Origin: JAXGXT01 sp040772665 | Lineage (GTDB): Bacteria > Bacillota > Clostridia > Lachnospirales > Anaerotignaceae | Length of the DNA stretch: 64,000 nucleotides | Reading direction: 5' to 3' | Assembly: GCA_040772665.1 (NCBI GenBank) | Contig: JAXGXT010000007.1 | Coordinates: 1 to 64,000, forward strand | In this document: in pieces, positions 1-8,827 of the stretch | Layout: the number at the start of each line of letters is the position of its first letter | Numbering within the stretch: position 1 is the first letter of the stretch | Notes under the pieces: generated by a model | What the model was told of the DNA's origin: nothing | What the model saw: the letters and a program-made list of their open reading frames with translations, nothing else | Databases searched by the model: none | Program-made: the position numbers and the translations under genes

Positions 1-44
1 GACTTGTAATCAGCAGGTTAACGGTTCGAGTCCGTTCATCGGCT
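1..44 (+). tRNA. tRNA-Thr (TGT), 3' part only
   Basis: The window opens inside this tRNA. Visible are the 3' half of the anticodon arm with loop CTTGTAA (anticodon TGT), a five-pair T stem (20-24 with 32-36) around loop TTCGAGT, and the 3' acceptor strand ending at discriminator T44. No CCA is encoded. The 5' half lies outside the window. It is the first visible member of a closely packed tRNA array. Confidence 0.85.
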
Positions 45-62
45 TTAAAGTTTTTACAGCAT

Positions 63-136
63 GGGTCTTTAGCTCAGTTGGTTAGAGCATCCGGCTCATA
101 ACCGGACGGTCCCGGGTTCAAGTCCCTGAAGACCCA
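63..136 (+). tRNA. tRNA with CAT anticodon, probably tRNA-Ile2 (lysidine type)
   Basis: This is a 74-nt cloverleaf. The acceptor GGGTCTT pairs with AAGACCC, the anticodon stem is CCGG/CCGG, and the loop CTCATAA gives anticodon CAT. The body (TTTAGCTCAGTTGGTTAGAGC, GGCTCATAACC) resembles Firmicute tRNA-Ile2, whose C34 is modified to lysidine by TilS, more than the elongator Met tRNA at 383-456. The assignment by resemblance is an inference. The T stem has one C-T opposition (113 against 127). Confidence 0.8.
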
Positions 137-181
137 TTTTATTATATTGTCATGTAATGCATGAAGTTTATGCTTTTTCAT

Positions 182-255
<74 letters not shown>

Positions 256-262
256 TTTATAT

Positions 263-335
263 GGGAGTTTAGCTCAGCTGGGAGAGCGCTTGCCTTACAA
301 GCAAGATGTCACAGGTTCGAGCCCTGTAACTCCCA
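263..335 (+). tRNA. tRNA-Val (TAC), copy 1
   Basis: This is a 73-nt cloverleaf with acceptor GGGAGTT/AACTCCC and anticodon loop CTTACAA (TAC). It is identical in sequence to the Val tRNA at 555-627. Confidence 0.93.
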
Positions 336-339
336 TATG

Positions 340-369
340 CACCGTAGGCCATAGGGTTTACGGTGTTTT
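340..369 (+). terminator. Weak hairpin with short T tract inside the tRNA array
   Basis: CACCGTA (340-346) pairs with TACGGTG (359-365) and is followed by TTTT. It sits between the first Val and the Met tRNA. It may terminate partially or mark a processing site. The stem sequence resembles that of the final terminator at 634-660. Confidence 0.4.
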
Positions 370-382
370 AATTAAAAAATTT

Positions 383-456
383 GGCGGAGTAGCTCAGTTG
401 GCTAGAGCACGCGGTTCATACCCGCGGTGTCGGGGGTTCAAATCCCTCCTCCGCTA
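383..456 (+). tRNA. tRNA-Met (CAT), elongator type
   Basis: This 74-nt cloverleaf has acceptor GGCGGAG paired with CTCCGCT, which includes a terminal G-T pair. The loop TTCATAC gives anticodon CAT. Its body (GTAGCTCAGTTGGCTAGAGC, GGTTCATACCC) is very close to the Bacillus elongator tRNA-Met. Confidence 0.9.
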
Positions 457-464
457 TTTATTAA

Positions 465-536
465 GGCCCGTTGGTCAAGCGGTTAAGACGTGGCCCTCTC
501 ACGGCTGAAACAAGGGTTCGATTCCCTTACGGGTCA
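465..536 (+). tRNA. tRNA-Glu (CTC)
   Basis: This is a 72-nt cloverleaf with acceptor GGCCCGT/ACGGGTC. The anticodon loop CTCTCAC gives CTC. The outer two pairs of the anticodon stem are G-T wobbles. The body matches the usual Firmicute tRNA-Glu (TTC), so this is the less common CTC isoacceptor. Confidence 0.88.
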
Positions 537-554
537 GTTAAAATTTTATACTAT

Positions 555-627
555 GGGAGTTTAGCTCAGCTGGGAGAGCGCTTGCCTTACAAGCAAGATG
601 TCACAGGTTCGAGCCCTGTAACTCCCA
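555..627 (+). tRNA. tRNA-Val (TAC), copy 2
   Basis: This is a 73-nt exact duplicate of the Val tRNA at 263-335. It is the last tRNA of the array and is followed directly by an intrinsic terminator. Confidence 0.93.
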
Positions 628-633
628 TATCAG

Positions 634-660
634 CCGTAAACTTAGGTTTACGGTTTTTTT
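634..660 (+). terminator. Intrinsic terminator of the tRNA operon
   Basis: CCGTAAAC (634-641), loop TTAG and GTTTACGG (646-653) form an eight-pair hairpin followed by seven T residues. It lies seven bases after the last tRNA. Confidence 0.85.
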
Positions 661-1248
661 CATGCTAAAAAATCTGGCTTTATGTCAATAGCTGGGGCGG
701 GATTGATTTTCAATCTCGTCCTTTCAAACATAGTCGTTTTTAATTGTTTCTATGTAAAATTCTTGTCTTAAAATGTTTGAAGTTTCTATACCATAGGATA
801 CTTTTTTTTAATTTTTATTTTATTATTAAATCCTTCTGTTACCCCATTTGTATAGTAATATTTAAATTTTCAATGAATAGGCTAAGTGAAAGCCATCATT
901 ATATAAAAATTTTCACTTAAATCTGAGAGTTCTGTTATAGCGGTTAACAAACCATAAGATTTAATGGATAAAGAGATGATTATGGGTAATAATCTTTACA
1001 TCAGAAAAGAAAATTGCAGTTATCTTACATATGTTTTTCACATATTATGCATAAAGCTGAAACTTATATCTATTATTTTTCATGCTTTAGCATATTAGAG
1101 TCTATATATTCTCAATAAGCTTATAGTTATTCATACTTTTTTCACTATTTTTTACATCTTGTTCATATCAAGTTCAAAAATTACATTTATAATTTTAACT
1201 ATAAACTAATAGAAAATAATGTATGAATTTAAATAGGAGGCGTTTTTT
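661..1248. other. AT-rich intergenic region, no gene seen
   Basis: I see no open frame with a plausible start, no RNA fold that I recognise and no repeat shared with other parts of the window. The right end must hold the htrA promoter. A TATAAT at 1188-1193 could be its -10, but I see no good -35 at the right distance. A strong Shine-Dalgarno AGGAGG ends at 1240. Confidence 0.5.
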
Positions 1249-2676
1249 ATGTTTGATAATGAAGAAGATAAAAAAAATAATGACAATAACTTTTTTGAAG
1301 CTGAAAGTAATTATTCTGATGAAGAACTAAACAATGAAAGTCATTTTGATGAACCTGAATTATTTCAAAATGAAGAAGATAATATTTCTGTGGAAAGTGA
1401 CTTTAACAATACTCATTTGGTTGAGGAGGTTTTTGAAAAAGATAATGGAGACAATCAGTTTGATTATGGGTCTTCAAAAGGCACATATTATAAGGAAACA
1501 GTTAAAGCAAAAAAGGAATCGGGATTTAAAAAATTTATTGTTGCTTGCGTTATAGTCAGTTTGTTTGGAGGGGCGGGAATAGGAACATCATATGCAGTTA
1601 TGGAAAAACTGCTTTTTAATGAACCGCTTTCTAACAAAGGTGAAGCCTTAGAAACAGAGGATGATAAGGAACAGATTGCACAGGCAAAAAAAATCAGCCA
1701 TGATGAATATTTATCTGCCGTTGATGTAATTGATAAAACCTTTCCTTCTGTTGTAAATATAAACATGGGTGTTAAAGGAACACGTAACTATTATGGATTT
1801 TCTGTACCTTACGAAGGTACGGGTTCAGGCTCGGGAGTTATTTTTAATACCGACGAAAAGTATATATATATAGTTACAAACAACCATGTTGTTGCCAATA
1901 CAACTGAAATAAGTGTTTCAATAACAGGAAATGAAGACATTCCTGCAAGTATTGTTGGAACGGAAGCATCATCAGACATTGCTGTAATTAAAGCTCTTAG
2001 GGCAGATTTTGAAGCAGCCGGAATTAATGATATTGTTGCTGCAAAATTTGGCGACAGTGACAGCCTTAAAGTTGGGCAAAGTGTTATAGCAATTGGAAAC
2101 GCTTTAGGTGAGGGCAAAAGTGCAACAGGAGGAATGGTAAGCAACTTAAACAAAAGCATTGAAATAGATGGTCTTAAGTTAGATGTAATTCAAACAAGCT
2201 CCCCTATTAACCCCGGTAACAGCGGCGGTGCTCTTGTTGACTATGATGGTGAAATAATAGGAATAAACACAGCTAAAACAAGCACCACAGTTGCCGAAGG
2301 TATGGGCTATGCAATACCAAGCAATACTGTTAAGGAGATTATGGAAAGGCTTCTTTCAGAAGGAACAACACCAAAGCCTTACCTTGGAATTATGGGTTCA
2401 GACATAACAGATGATATTTCACAAATGTATAAGCTTCCTGTTGGTGTGCTTGTAAGGCAAATAATTGCGGGAAGCGGTGCTGAGAAAGCCGGAATTAAAG
2501 AAGGAGATATAATTATTTCCTTTGGTGACAAGCCGATTATGAACATGGATGGACTTATTTCAACCCTCAAAGAACAAAAAATAGGCACAAAGGTTGAGAT
2601 GGGCATTATAAGGGATGGGGATAAATCCATGGAGATTGATGTTGAAATACTTGATGTGAACAATATTCAAGAATAA
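1249..2676 (+). CDS. htrA: HtrA/DegP-type membrane-anchored serine protease
   Basis: This 475-residue protein has an acidic, low-complexity cytoplasmic N-terminus (1-90), one membrane segment (about 95-116), a trypsin-like domain (about 160-350) and a single C-terminal PDZ domain (about 375-470). The catalytic triad is visible: His213 in TNNHVV, Asp243 in SSDIAVIK and Ser325 in NPGNSGGAL. The family degrades or refolds damaged proteins outside the membrane. The architecture, with a long charged tail, one TM and one PDZ, is the usual Gram-positive HtrA layout. AGGAGG is well spaced before the ATG. It appears monocistronic. Regulation cannot be read from the sequence. Confidence 0.93.
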   Translation: MFDNEEDKKNNDNNFFEAESNYSDEELNNESHFDEPELFQNEEDNISVESDFNNTHLVEEVFEKDNGDNQFDYGSSKGTYYKETVKAKKESGFKKFIVACVIVSLFGGAGIGTSYAVMEKLLFNEPLSNKGEALETEDDKEQIAQAKKISHDEYLSAVDVIDKTFPSVVNINMGVKGTRNYYGFSVPYEGTGSGSGVIFNTDEKYIYIVTNNHVVANTTEISVSITGNEDIPASIVGTEASSDIAVIKALRADFEAAGINDIVAAKFGDSDSLKVGQSVIAIGNALGEGKSATGGMVSNLNKSIEIDGLKLDVIQTSSPINPGNSGGALVDYDGEIIGINTAKTSTTVAEGMGYAIPSNTVKEIMERLLSEGTTPKPYLGIMGSDITDDISQMYKLPVGVLVRQIIAGSGAEKAGIKEGDIIISFGDKPIMNMDGLISTLKEQKIGTKVEMGIIRDGDKSMEIDVEILDVNNIQE

Positions 2677-2751
2677 ATATATTCTTTTGGGCATGATAAT
2701 TTATGATAGACATATTAAAAGGCTTATAAAATATGGTTTTCTGATTTGTAA

Positions 2752-2780
2752 TTGACAGAGATAAATTATTTTGATATAGT
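2752..2780 (+). promoter_or_regulatory. Sigma-A promoter of the glyS T-box transcript
   Basis: TTGACA (2752-2757), a 17-base spacer and TATAGT (2775-2780) form a near-consensus promoter. The predicted start near 2787 lies just ahead of the T-box leader. Confidence 0.75.
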
Positions 2781-2786
2781 ATTTTT

Positions 2787-3012
2787 TATAAAGAGATTTA
2801 TAGCTGTGCGATGATAAAGAAGAGTAGCTTATTTTATAATTTCAGAGAGCCTTTGGTTGGTGAAAAAAGGCATTAGAGATAAGCAAAGGGAGCTTTTGAG
2901 CATATTTTTTAAAGAGGGCAATGTATAAATTCATTGCCAAAAAGGGTGGAACCGCGGAAGCAAAGTCTTTCGTCCCTTACGTTTTGTAAGAGGCGAAGGG
3001 CTTTTTTTATGT
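2787..3012 (+). promoter_or_regulatory. T-box leader (glycine) controlling glyS
   Basis: The hallmark T-box sequence AGGGTGGAACCGCG is at 2943-2956. Upstream are the conserved stem I landmarks GCGATGATAAAGAAGAGTAG (2808-2827) and AGAGAGC with GGTTGGTG. The specifier region before TTTTGAGC (about 2887-2892) reads GGG or GGA depending on register, and both are glycine codons. A GC-rich hairpin (about 2965-3001) followed by TTTTTTT is the terminator. Family knowledge: uncharged tRNA-Gly binds the specifier and the T-box bulge and favours the antiterminator, so glyS is read through when glycine is short. Confidence 0.93.
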
Positions 3013-3060
3013 TTTAAAACTAACCTATCGCCAAAATTTAATTATTTGGGAGGAATAAAA

Positions 3061-4461
3061 ATGGTAGAAAAAACGATGGAAAAGATAGTAGCACTTGCAA
3101 AAGCAAGGGGATTTGTTTACCCCGGAAGTGAAATTTATGGTGGTCTTGCAAACACATGGGATTATGGCCCTATAGGAGTTGAGCTTAAAAACAATGTGAA
3201 AAAAGCATGGTGGAAAAAGTTTGTTCAGGAAAGTCCTTATAATGTAGGGGTTGACTGTGCAATTCTTATGAACCCGCAGGCTTGGGTTGCCAGCGGCCAT
3301 GTAGGAGGCTTTAGTGACCCTCTTATGGACTGTAAAGAATGTAAGGGAAGATTTCGTGCAGACAAGCTTATAGAAGACCATTTTGCTGAAAACGGAAGAG
3401 CAGGGGATGTTGTAGACGGCTGGAGCAACGAAAAAATGAAAAGCTATATTGATGAAAACAAGCTTGTATGTCCAAGCTGCGGTTCTCACAACTTTACTGA
3501 TATCCGTCAGTTTAATCTTATGTTTAAGACTTTCCAGGGAGTTACGGAAGACAGCAAAAATGTTGTTTATCTTCGTCCAGAAACTGCACAGGGGATTTTT
3601 GTAAACTTTAAAAATGTTCAAAGAACTTCAAGGAAAAAGATACCTTTTGGTATAGCACAAATCGGAAAATCATTTAGAAATGAAATAACTCCGGGAAACT
3701 TCACATTCAGAACACGTGAATTTGAACAAATGGAGCTTGAATTTTTCTGTGAACCTGGTACAGACCTTGAATGGTTTAGTTACTGGCGCCAATTTTGTAT
3801 TGATTGGCTTAAGGCTCTTAATATGAAAGAAGAAAATATGAGAATACGTGATCATAGTCCTGAAGAGCTTTCTCACTATTCAAAAGCAACAACAGATATA
3901 GAATTTCTTTTCCCCTTTGGATGGGGCGAACTTTGGGGAGTTGCAGACAGAACCGATTATGACTTAAGGCAGCATCAAGACCACTCCGGTCAGGACATGA
4001 CATATTTCGATCAGGATAAAAATGAAAAATACGTGCCTTATTGCGTAGAGCCTTCATTGGGTGCAGACCGTGTTACACTTGCTTTCCTTTGTGAAGCTTA
4101 TGATGAAGAGGTTGTGGGTGAAAAAGACGGAAAAGAAGATGTAAGAACAGTGCTTCGTTTCCATCCCGCACTTGCACCTGTTAAAGCGGCAATACTTCCT
4201 TTAAGCAAAAAGCTTTCAGAGCCTGCTGAAAAAATATATGCAGACCTTGCAAAGAAGTTTAACATTGAATATGACGAATCGGGAAGTATTGGAAAAAGAT
4301 ACAGAAGACAAGATGAAATTGGAACACCTTTTTGCATAACAGTTGATTTTGATACTCTTGAAGACAACACTGTTACAGTAAGGGAAAGAGATACAATGGA
4401 ACAAATAAGGGTTAAAACTGACCAGCTTGCAGCTTATCTTGAAGAAAAAATGGAGTTTTAA
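3061..4461 (+). CDS. glyS: Glycyl-tRNA synthetase, single-chain alpha2 type
   Basis: This 466-residue class II synthetase charges tRNA-Gly with glycine using ATP. It is the homodimeric archaeal/eukaryotic-like form, not the alpha2-beta2 GlyQ/GlyS form. Visible are the N-terminal catalytic domain (GGLANTWDYGP near residue 25), a Cys-containing insertion with CKECKG and CPSCGS that could bind zinc, class II motifs, and a C-terminal anticodon-binding domain from about residue 360 (APVKAAILP to the end). I chose ATG 3061 because GGGAGG lies seven bases upstream. An in-frame TTG at 3046 would overlap that site. A T-box controls the gene. Confidence 0.96.
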   Translation: MVEKTMEKIVALAKARGFVYPGSEIYGGLANTWDYGPIGVELKNNVKKAWWKKFVQESPYNVGVDCAILMNPQAWVASGHVGGFSDPLMDCKECKGRFRADKLIEDHFAENGRAGDVVDGWSNEKMKSYIDENKLVCPSCGSHNFTDIRQFNLMFKTFQGVTEDSKNVVYLRPETAQGIFVNFKNVQRTSRKKIPFGIAQIGKSFRNEITPGNFTFRTREFEQMELEFFCEPGTDLEWFSYWRQFCIDWLKALNMKEENMRIRDHSPEELSHYSKATTDIEFLFPFGWGELWGVADRTDYDLRQHQDHSGQDMTYFDQDKNEKYVPYCVEPSLGADRVTLAFLCEAYDEEVVGEKDGKEDVRTVLRFHPALAPVKAAILPLSKKLSEPAEKIYADLAKKFNIEYDESGSIGKRYRRQDEIGTPFCITVDFDTLEDNTVTVRERDTMEQIRVKTDQLAAYLEEKMEF

Positions 4462-4601
4462 AACGCCTCCATTAGTCTTTTTTTACTAAAGAAGATTTGA
4501 ACACAGGCAAAGCTAAAACTGTGATTGTTTTCTTTTGGCTGTTTGATTCTTAAAGCAGAAGAGTATTGTTTTATAAAAAACAAGGTTTATTTTTATCTTT
4601 A

Positions 4602-4640
4602 ACCTCCTTTGACAAGTTTGTTAAAGGAGGTATTTTTTTT
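4602..4640 (+). terminator. Intrinsic terminator downstream of glyS
   Basis: ACCTCCTTT (4602-4610) pairs with AAAGGAGGT (4623-4631), followed by ATTTTTTTT. It lies about 140 bases after the glyS stop. The bases between show no gene. Confidence 0.85.
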
Positions 4641-4831
4641 CGCTATAATAGAAAACGTAGTAAAAAAACGCACAAAAACTGCTGAAAAATAACCTAAAAT
4701 GTTTGTATGTTTTGAGACAAAAATGTTTTATATACAAAATATATTGATGATATGGTTTTTAATATACTAAATGCACATTAACCTTTGTGCATTATGCATA
4801 AAATTTGTAATATTTTTGTGCACACAAATTA

Positions 4832-4860
4832 TTGTTAAAAGTAACCATTAATGCTATAAT
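4832..4860 (+). promoter_or_regulatory. Sigma-A promoter of ppdK
   Basis: TTGTTA (4832-4837), a 17-base spacer and a perfect TATAAT (4855-4860) are 83 bases before the ppdK start. Confidence 0.75.
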
Positions 4861-4942
4861 TTCAAAATAGCAATTTTATATTTTGATAGATACGCCGAAA
4901 AGTCGGTATATTCTGCAAATAATATTTGGAGGGGTACATAAT

Positions 4943-7564
4943 ATGAGCAAGAAATATGTTTATATGTTTAGTGAAGGTAACGCTGAAATGAGAAATCTGC
5001 TTGGCGGAAAAGGTGCCAATCTTGCAGAGATGACTTTAATGGGGCTTCCTATTCCCCAAGGATTTACAGTCACCACAGAAGCTTGTACAGATTATAATCA
5101 GGGGGGCAAGGTTCTTTCCGACGAAATGGTTGAAGAAATAGAAGCTTCTATATTAAAGCTTGAATCTATTGCGGGGAAAAAGCTTGGTGACAATTCAAAT
5201 CCTCTCCTTGTTTCGGTGCGGTCAGGGGCAAGGGCATCAATGCCCGGAATGATGGATACAGTTTTAAACTTAGGTTTAAACGATGTTTCCGTTGAGGGAC
5301 TGGCTTTGGCAACAGCAAACCCAAGGTTTGCATACGACAGCTACAGAAGGTTTATTATGATGTTTGCTGATGTTGTTATCGGTGTATCTAAGTCTAAATT
5401 TGAGCGTTATTTTGACGAATACAAAGAGGCGAAAGGTGTTAATGTTGACACTGAACTTACAGCGGAAGATTTAAAGAAGATTTCGGAAAAGTTTAAAGCA
5501 ATTTATTTTGAAGACCAAGGAAAAGAATTTCCTCAAGACCCAAAAGAACAGCTTTTTGAGGCGATTATGGCGGTTTTCCGCTCTTGGGATAACCCTCGTG
5601 CTTTTGTATACAGAAGAATGAATGACATACCCTATAGTTGGGGAACGGCGGTTAATGTGCAGATGATGGTGTTTGGAAATATGGGTGACACAAGCGGAAC
5701 GGGTGTTGCTTTTACACGTAATGCTGCAAACGGTGAAGATGTAATGTATGGTGAATATCTTATTAATGCACAAGGAGAGGACGTTGTTGCAGGTGTTAGA
5801 ACACCTAAAACAATTGCAACTCTTGAAACTGATATGCCTGAAGTTTACAAGCAGTTTCATGAAATTGCCAAAAAACTTGAGCGTCATTATAAAGATATGC
5901 AGGATATGGAGTTTACCATTGAAAACGGAAAACTTTTCTTCTTGCAGACACGTAACGGAAAAAGAACAGCCAATGCGGCTTTAAAAATTGCAGTTGATTT
6001 AGTTAAAGAAGGACTTATAACAGAAGAAGAAGCACTTATGAAAGTTGATCCAAAACAGCTTGACCAGCTTCTTCACCCGGCTTTTGACCAAAAGGCATTA
6101 AAAGCTGCAAAGGTTTTTGGAAAAGGCTTGCCTGCTTCTCCGGGGGCAGGTGCGGGCAGGGTTTATTTTACAGCAGAGGATGCTAAAAATGCAGCAGATC
6201 AAGGTGAAAGAGTTGTTCTTGTGCGTCTTGAAACATCTCCTGAAGATATTGAGGGTATGGTTGCCGCCAAAGGTATTCTTACAGTTAGAGGCGGAATGAC
6301 AAGCCATGCAGCAGTTGTTGCAAGGGGCATGGGAAGATGCTGTGTTTCAGGATGCGAAGAAATTAAAATGAACGAAGCTAAAAAGACATTTACATTAGGT
6401 GGCAAAACTTTTGCAGAGGGAGATTATATTTCCCTTGACGGAGCAACAGGCAATATATACGGGGAAGATATTCCCACAGTTGAACCGGAAATAAGCGGAG
6501 ATTTTGCAGTGTTTATGGCATGGGCAGACGCAAAACGAAAACTTAAAATCAGAGCAAATGCAGACACTCCAAAAGATGCGGCAACAGCAGTGGATTTTGG
6601 TGCAGAAGGCATAGGCCTTACACGTACAGAGCATATGTTTTTTGAAAGCAGCAGAATTCAAAAGTTTAGAGAAATGATTCTTTGTGATACCCAAGAGGAA
6701 AGAATTGAGGCTCTCGAAGCAATCAAACCTTTCCAGGAAGAGGACTTTATAGGCATTTATGAGGCAATGGAGGAAAGACCTGTTACAATTCGTCTTCTTG
6801 ACCCTCCGCTTCATGAATTTCTTCCTACTGCCGATGAAGATTTTGAAACACTTGCAAAGTCTATGGGAAAATCAGTTGATGAGCTTAAAATCAAAGCAAA
6901 AGGCCTTCATGAATTAAACCCAATGATGGGGCATAGGGGTTGTCGTATTGCTATTAGCTATCCTGAAATTGCCGCAATGCAGACAAGAGCAATTATAAGT
7001 GCGGCTTTAAAAGTAAATGAAGAAAAGGGAATTAATATTGTTCCTGAAATTATGGTGCCTCTTGTTGGCGATGTTAAAGAGCTTGAATTTATTAGAAAAA
7101 TTGTTGTTGAAGAAGCTGAAGAGCTGATTGCCCAAAAAGGTGCTAAGCTTGATTATCTTGTGGGAACAATGATTGAAATTCCACGTGCTTGCATCACTGC
7201 TGATGAGGTTGCAAAAGAAGCAGACTTCTTCTCTTTTGGAACAAATGACCTTACACAGATGACATACGGTCTTTCACGTGATGATGCAGGAAAAATACTT
7301 TCAGATTACATTAATAAAAAAATCTATGAGGGTGACCCTACAGCTAAGCTTGACAGAAGCGGTGTGGGAGAGCTTATGAAAATTGCAGTTGAAAAGGGAA
7401 AGGCTTCAAATGAAGAACTTCATCTTGGAATTTGCGGTGAACATGGCGGAGACCCTTCTTCAATAGAATTTTGCCATAATATTGGCTTGGACTATGTTTC
7501 CTGTTCGCCGTTTAGAGTTCCTATTGCAAGGCTGGCGGCGGCCCAGGCGGTTTTAAAAGGCTGA
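4943..7564 (+). CDS. ppdK: Pyruvate, phosphate dikinase
   Basis: This 873-residue cytosolic enzyme interconverts pyruvate, ATP and phosphate with PEP, AMP and PPi. It is common in anaerobic clostridia, where it serves PPi-linked glycolysis or gluconeogenesis. The domain order is as expected: an N-terminal ATP-grasp domain (about 1-340), a mobile phosphohistidine domain with His455 in GGMTSHAAVVARG, and a C-terminal PEP/pyruvate barrel with GTNDLTQMTYG and the Cys-containing GICGEHGGDPSS. The catalytic His falls at the same number as in the Clostridium symbiosum enzyme. I chose ATG 4943 because GGAGGGG precedes it; a TTG start 60 bases upstream lacks a ribosome site. It is monocistronic. Confidence 0.97.
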   Translation: MSKKYVYMFSEGNAEMRNLLGGKGANLAEMTLMGLPIPQGFTVTTEACTDYNQGGKVLSDEMVEEIEASILKLESIAGKKLGDNSNPLLVSVRSGARASMPGMMDTVLNLGLNDVSVEGLALATANPRFAYDSYRRFIMMFADVVIGVSKSKFERYFDEYKEAKGVNVDTELTAEDLKKISEKFKAIYFEDQGKEFPQDPKEQLFEAIMAVFRSWDNPRAFVYRRMNDIPYSWGTAVNVQMMVFGNMGDTSGTGVAFTRNAANGEDVMYGEYLINAQGEDVVAGVRTPKTIATLETDMPEVYKQFHEIAKKLERHYKDMQDMEFTIENGKLFFLQTRNGKRTANAALKIAVDLVKEGLITEEEALMKVDPKQLDQLLHPAFDQKALKAAKVFGKGLPASPGAGAGRVYFTAEDAKNAADQGERVVLVRLETSPEDIEGMVAAKGILTVRGGMTSHAAVVARGMGRCCVSGCEEIKMNEAKKTFTLGGKTFAEGDYISLDGATGNIYGEDIPTVEPEISGDFAVFMAWADAKRKLKIRANADTPKDAATAVDFGAEGIGLTRTEHMFFESSRIQKFREMILCDTQEERIEALEAIKPFQEEDFIGIYEAMEERPVTIRLLDPPLHEFLPTADEDFETLAKSMGKSVDELKIKAKGLHELNPMMGHRGCRIAISYPEIAAMQTRAIISAALKVNEEKGINIVPEIMVPLVGDVKELEFIRKIVVEEAEELIAQKGAKLDYLVGTMIEIPRACITADEVAKEADFFSFGTNDLTQMTYGLSRDDAGKILSDYINKKIYEGDPTAKLDRSGVGELMKIAVEKGKASNEELHLGICGEHGGDPSSIEFCHNIGLDYVSCSPFRVPIARLAAAQAVLKG

Positions 7565-7631
7565 TTGATATTTGAATTAGGAATATGGAAGTAGAACAGA
7601 CTCTTTGAAACAGGGTTGACAAATAATTAAA

Positions 7632-7672
7632 AAGGTGCTGCACTGAAACTTATGGTGCAGTGCCTTTTTTTT
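7632..7672 (+). terminator. Terminator of ppdK, also the left end of cassette 1
   Basis: AAGGTGCTGCAC (7632-7643) pairs over 12 positions with GTGCAGTGCCTT (7655-7666), with two G-T pairs, followed by a T run. A diverged copy of the same hairpin occurs at 8676-8707, so it belongs to the duplicated unit. Confidence 0.85.
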
Positions 7673-7690
7673 GCTTTTATGATGCAACGA

Positions 7691-7758
7691 CCATAAATTT
7701 CATTTGAGGAATAGCCCGATGGCTCTGCCGTCGCTTTCTTTTGTTTTTGTGATATAAT
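7691..7758 (+). repeat. Intergenic promoter-bearing repeat, copy A1
   Basis: This is one of four related copies. The layout is a short palindrome (here degenerate, 7691-7709), then GCCCGATGGCTCTGCCG, then CGCTTTCTTTTG, then TGTGATATAAT, which holds an extended -10 (TGATATAAT). The following copy begins three bases downstream. Confidence 0.7.
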
Positions 7759-7761
7759 CAA

Positions 7762-7913
7762 CCACAAACTTTGTTTGTGGAAAGAGCCTGACGGCTCTGC
7801 CGCTGTTACCACAGCGGATTATATTACTCATAAAACTTTTCAAGTTTCATTCGTCCAGTGACAAAAGAAAATGTCGGCTCTGCCGCCGCTTTCTTTTGTT
7901 TTTATGGTATAAT
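7762..7913 (+). repeat. Intergenic promoter-bearing repeat, copy A2 (long form)
   Basis: It starts with a perfect hairpin, CCACAAAC (7762-7769), TTT, GTTTGTGG (7773-7780). Then come GAGCCTGACGGCTCTGCCG, a second hairpin CCGCTGT/ACAGCGG (about 7800-7817), an AT-rich middle, a second GGCTCTGCCGCCGCTTTC block and the extended -10 TGGTATAAT (7905-7913), 61 bases before the ORF start at 7975. It is nearly identical to copy A4 at 8828-8978. Confidence 0.75.
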
Positions 7914-7974
7914 GAGCATTAATAGTATTATATAACTCGAAGATTATTTGGACTTTGCTGAAAGGTGATGCTAT

Positions 7975-8661
7975 ATGAAAAAGAAATTAAAAAATCGGTT
8001 TATCATCGTATCAGTTTGTTTGGCACTATATGTAGGCTTATCTGCCATGGTTGGTTTCCCTTTAGGCTTTGGAACAATAATGGCACAAGATATAGCAAAG
8101 AAGTATTGTAATGTGGTATACCCAGAGGCAATCATTGAAAAAACAGTCTTTAATCCAGTGAACAGCGTGTTTGAAACAGTGGTTTATTTGGGGGAGAAAA
8201 AAATCTATATATCTACTATGCCAAACCGGGATAGCGTGGGCGACAATTATCGCAGCGAGATATTTTTACAAGAAACCGGTGTGACAGAAGTGTTATCCAG
8301 ATTACATCGCACTTATGTTTCGGGCAATAGATATTATAGATTTCTTACTTGCAATGTATACTGGAATTATTATGATCCGCTGACCCCTATAACCTATCTG
8401 CGATTTGATTATGCGGACTATGAAAATGCTAATCTCCCCAATGATGAACAAATAAAGGAAATTCTTACCCCCATTATTCTTGACTGTATACTTCAAATTG
8501 AGGAGCATCTCACTTTGGACGGTATAAAGCTTTTATACTACCACCCTGACTTTGACCCTAATGAAAAAGGTAAGACATGGCGAATTATAGATATGCCTTT
8601 AGGTGATGACACCCCACGAACTAAAGACCTTTTAGATTATGCACAGTTCAGTGTTAGCTAA
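7975..8661 (+). CDS. Unrecognised membrane-anchored protein of cassette 1
   Basis: The protein has 228 residues and I do not recognise the family. The start is MKKKLK followed by one hydrophobic segment (about residues 9-33), so it is either anchored in the membrane or exported with the bulk outside. The remainder is soluble, rich in Tyr, Asp and aromatic residues, with no Cys pair or catalytic motif that I can name. The start is set by AAAGGTGAT ten bases upstream. The first six codons and about 200 bases upstream are almost the same as those of the gene at 9039, but the proteins then diverge. A promoter lies in repeat A2. Confidence 0.7.
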   Translation: MKKKLKNRFIIVSVCLALYVGLSAMVGFPLGFGTIMAQDIAKKYCNVVYPEAIIEKTVFNPVNSVFETVVYLGEKKIYISTMPNRDSVGDNYRSEIFLQETGVTEVLSRLHRTYVSGNRYYRFLTCNVYWNYYDPLTPITYLRFDYADYENANLPNDEQIKEILTPIILDCILQIEEHLTLDGIKLLYYHPDFDPNEKGKTWRIIDMPLGDDTPRTKDLLDYAQFSVS

Positions 8662-8675
8662 ATAAGTTAATACAG

Positions 8676-8707
8676 ATGGTACTGCACTTAAGTTTATGGC
8701 ACAGTAT
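8676..8707 (+). terminator. Terminator-like hairpin between the cassettes
   Basis: GATGGTACTGCAC and the run GGCACAGTATC can pair imperfectly and are followed by TTTTTT. It aligns base for base with the ppdK terminator at 7632-7672 with several changes, so it is a diverged copy. Confidence 0.55.
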
Positions 8708-8756
8708 CTTTTTTACCTTTTATAACATGGGATATTGAAGGATGTGGTATAAATAT

Positions 8757-8826
8757 CCGCAAATTTCATTTGCGGAAGAGCCTAACGGCTTTGCCGCCGC
8801 TTTCTTTTGCTTTTATGGTATAAATA
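8757..8826 (+). repeat. Intergenic promoter-bearing repeat, copy A3
   Basis: CCGCAAAT (8757-8764), TTC and ATTTGCGG (8768-8775) form a perfect hairpin. It is followed by GAGCCTAACGGCTTTGCCGC, CGCTTTCTTTTGC and TATGGTATAAAT. It corresponds in position to copy A1. Confidence 0.75.
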
Positions 8827-8827
8827 T

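Noticed and set aside
3025..3621. 198-residue ORF on the minus strand
   Set aside because: It is antisense to glyS, which has full family conservation. The reverse frame has no ribosome site and no family motif.
5471..6814. Several minus-strand ORFs over ppdK
   Set aside because: ppdK has strong catalytic motifs along its whole length. The reverse frames are shadows caused by codon bias.
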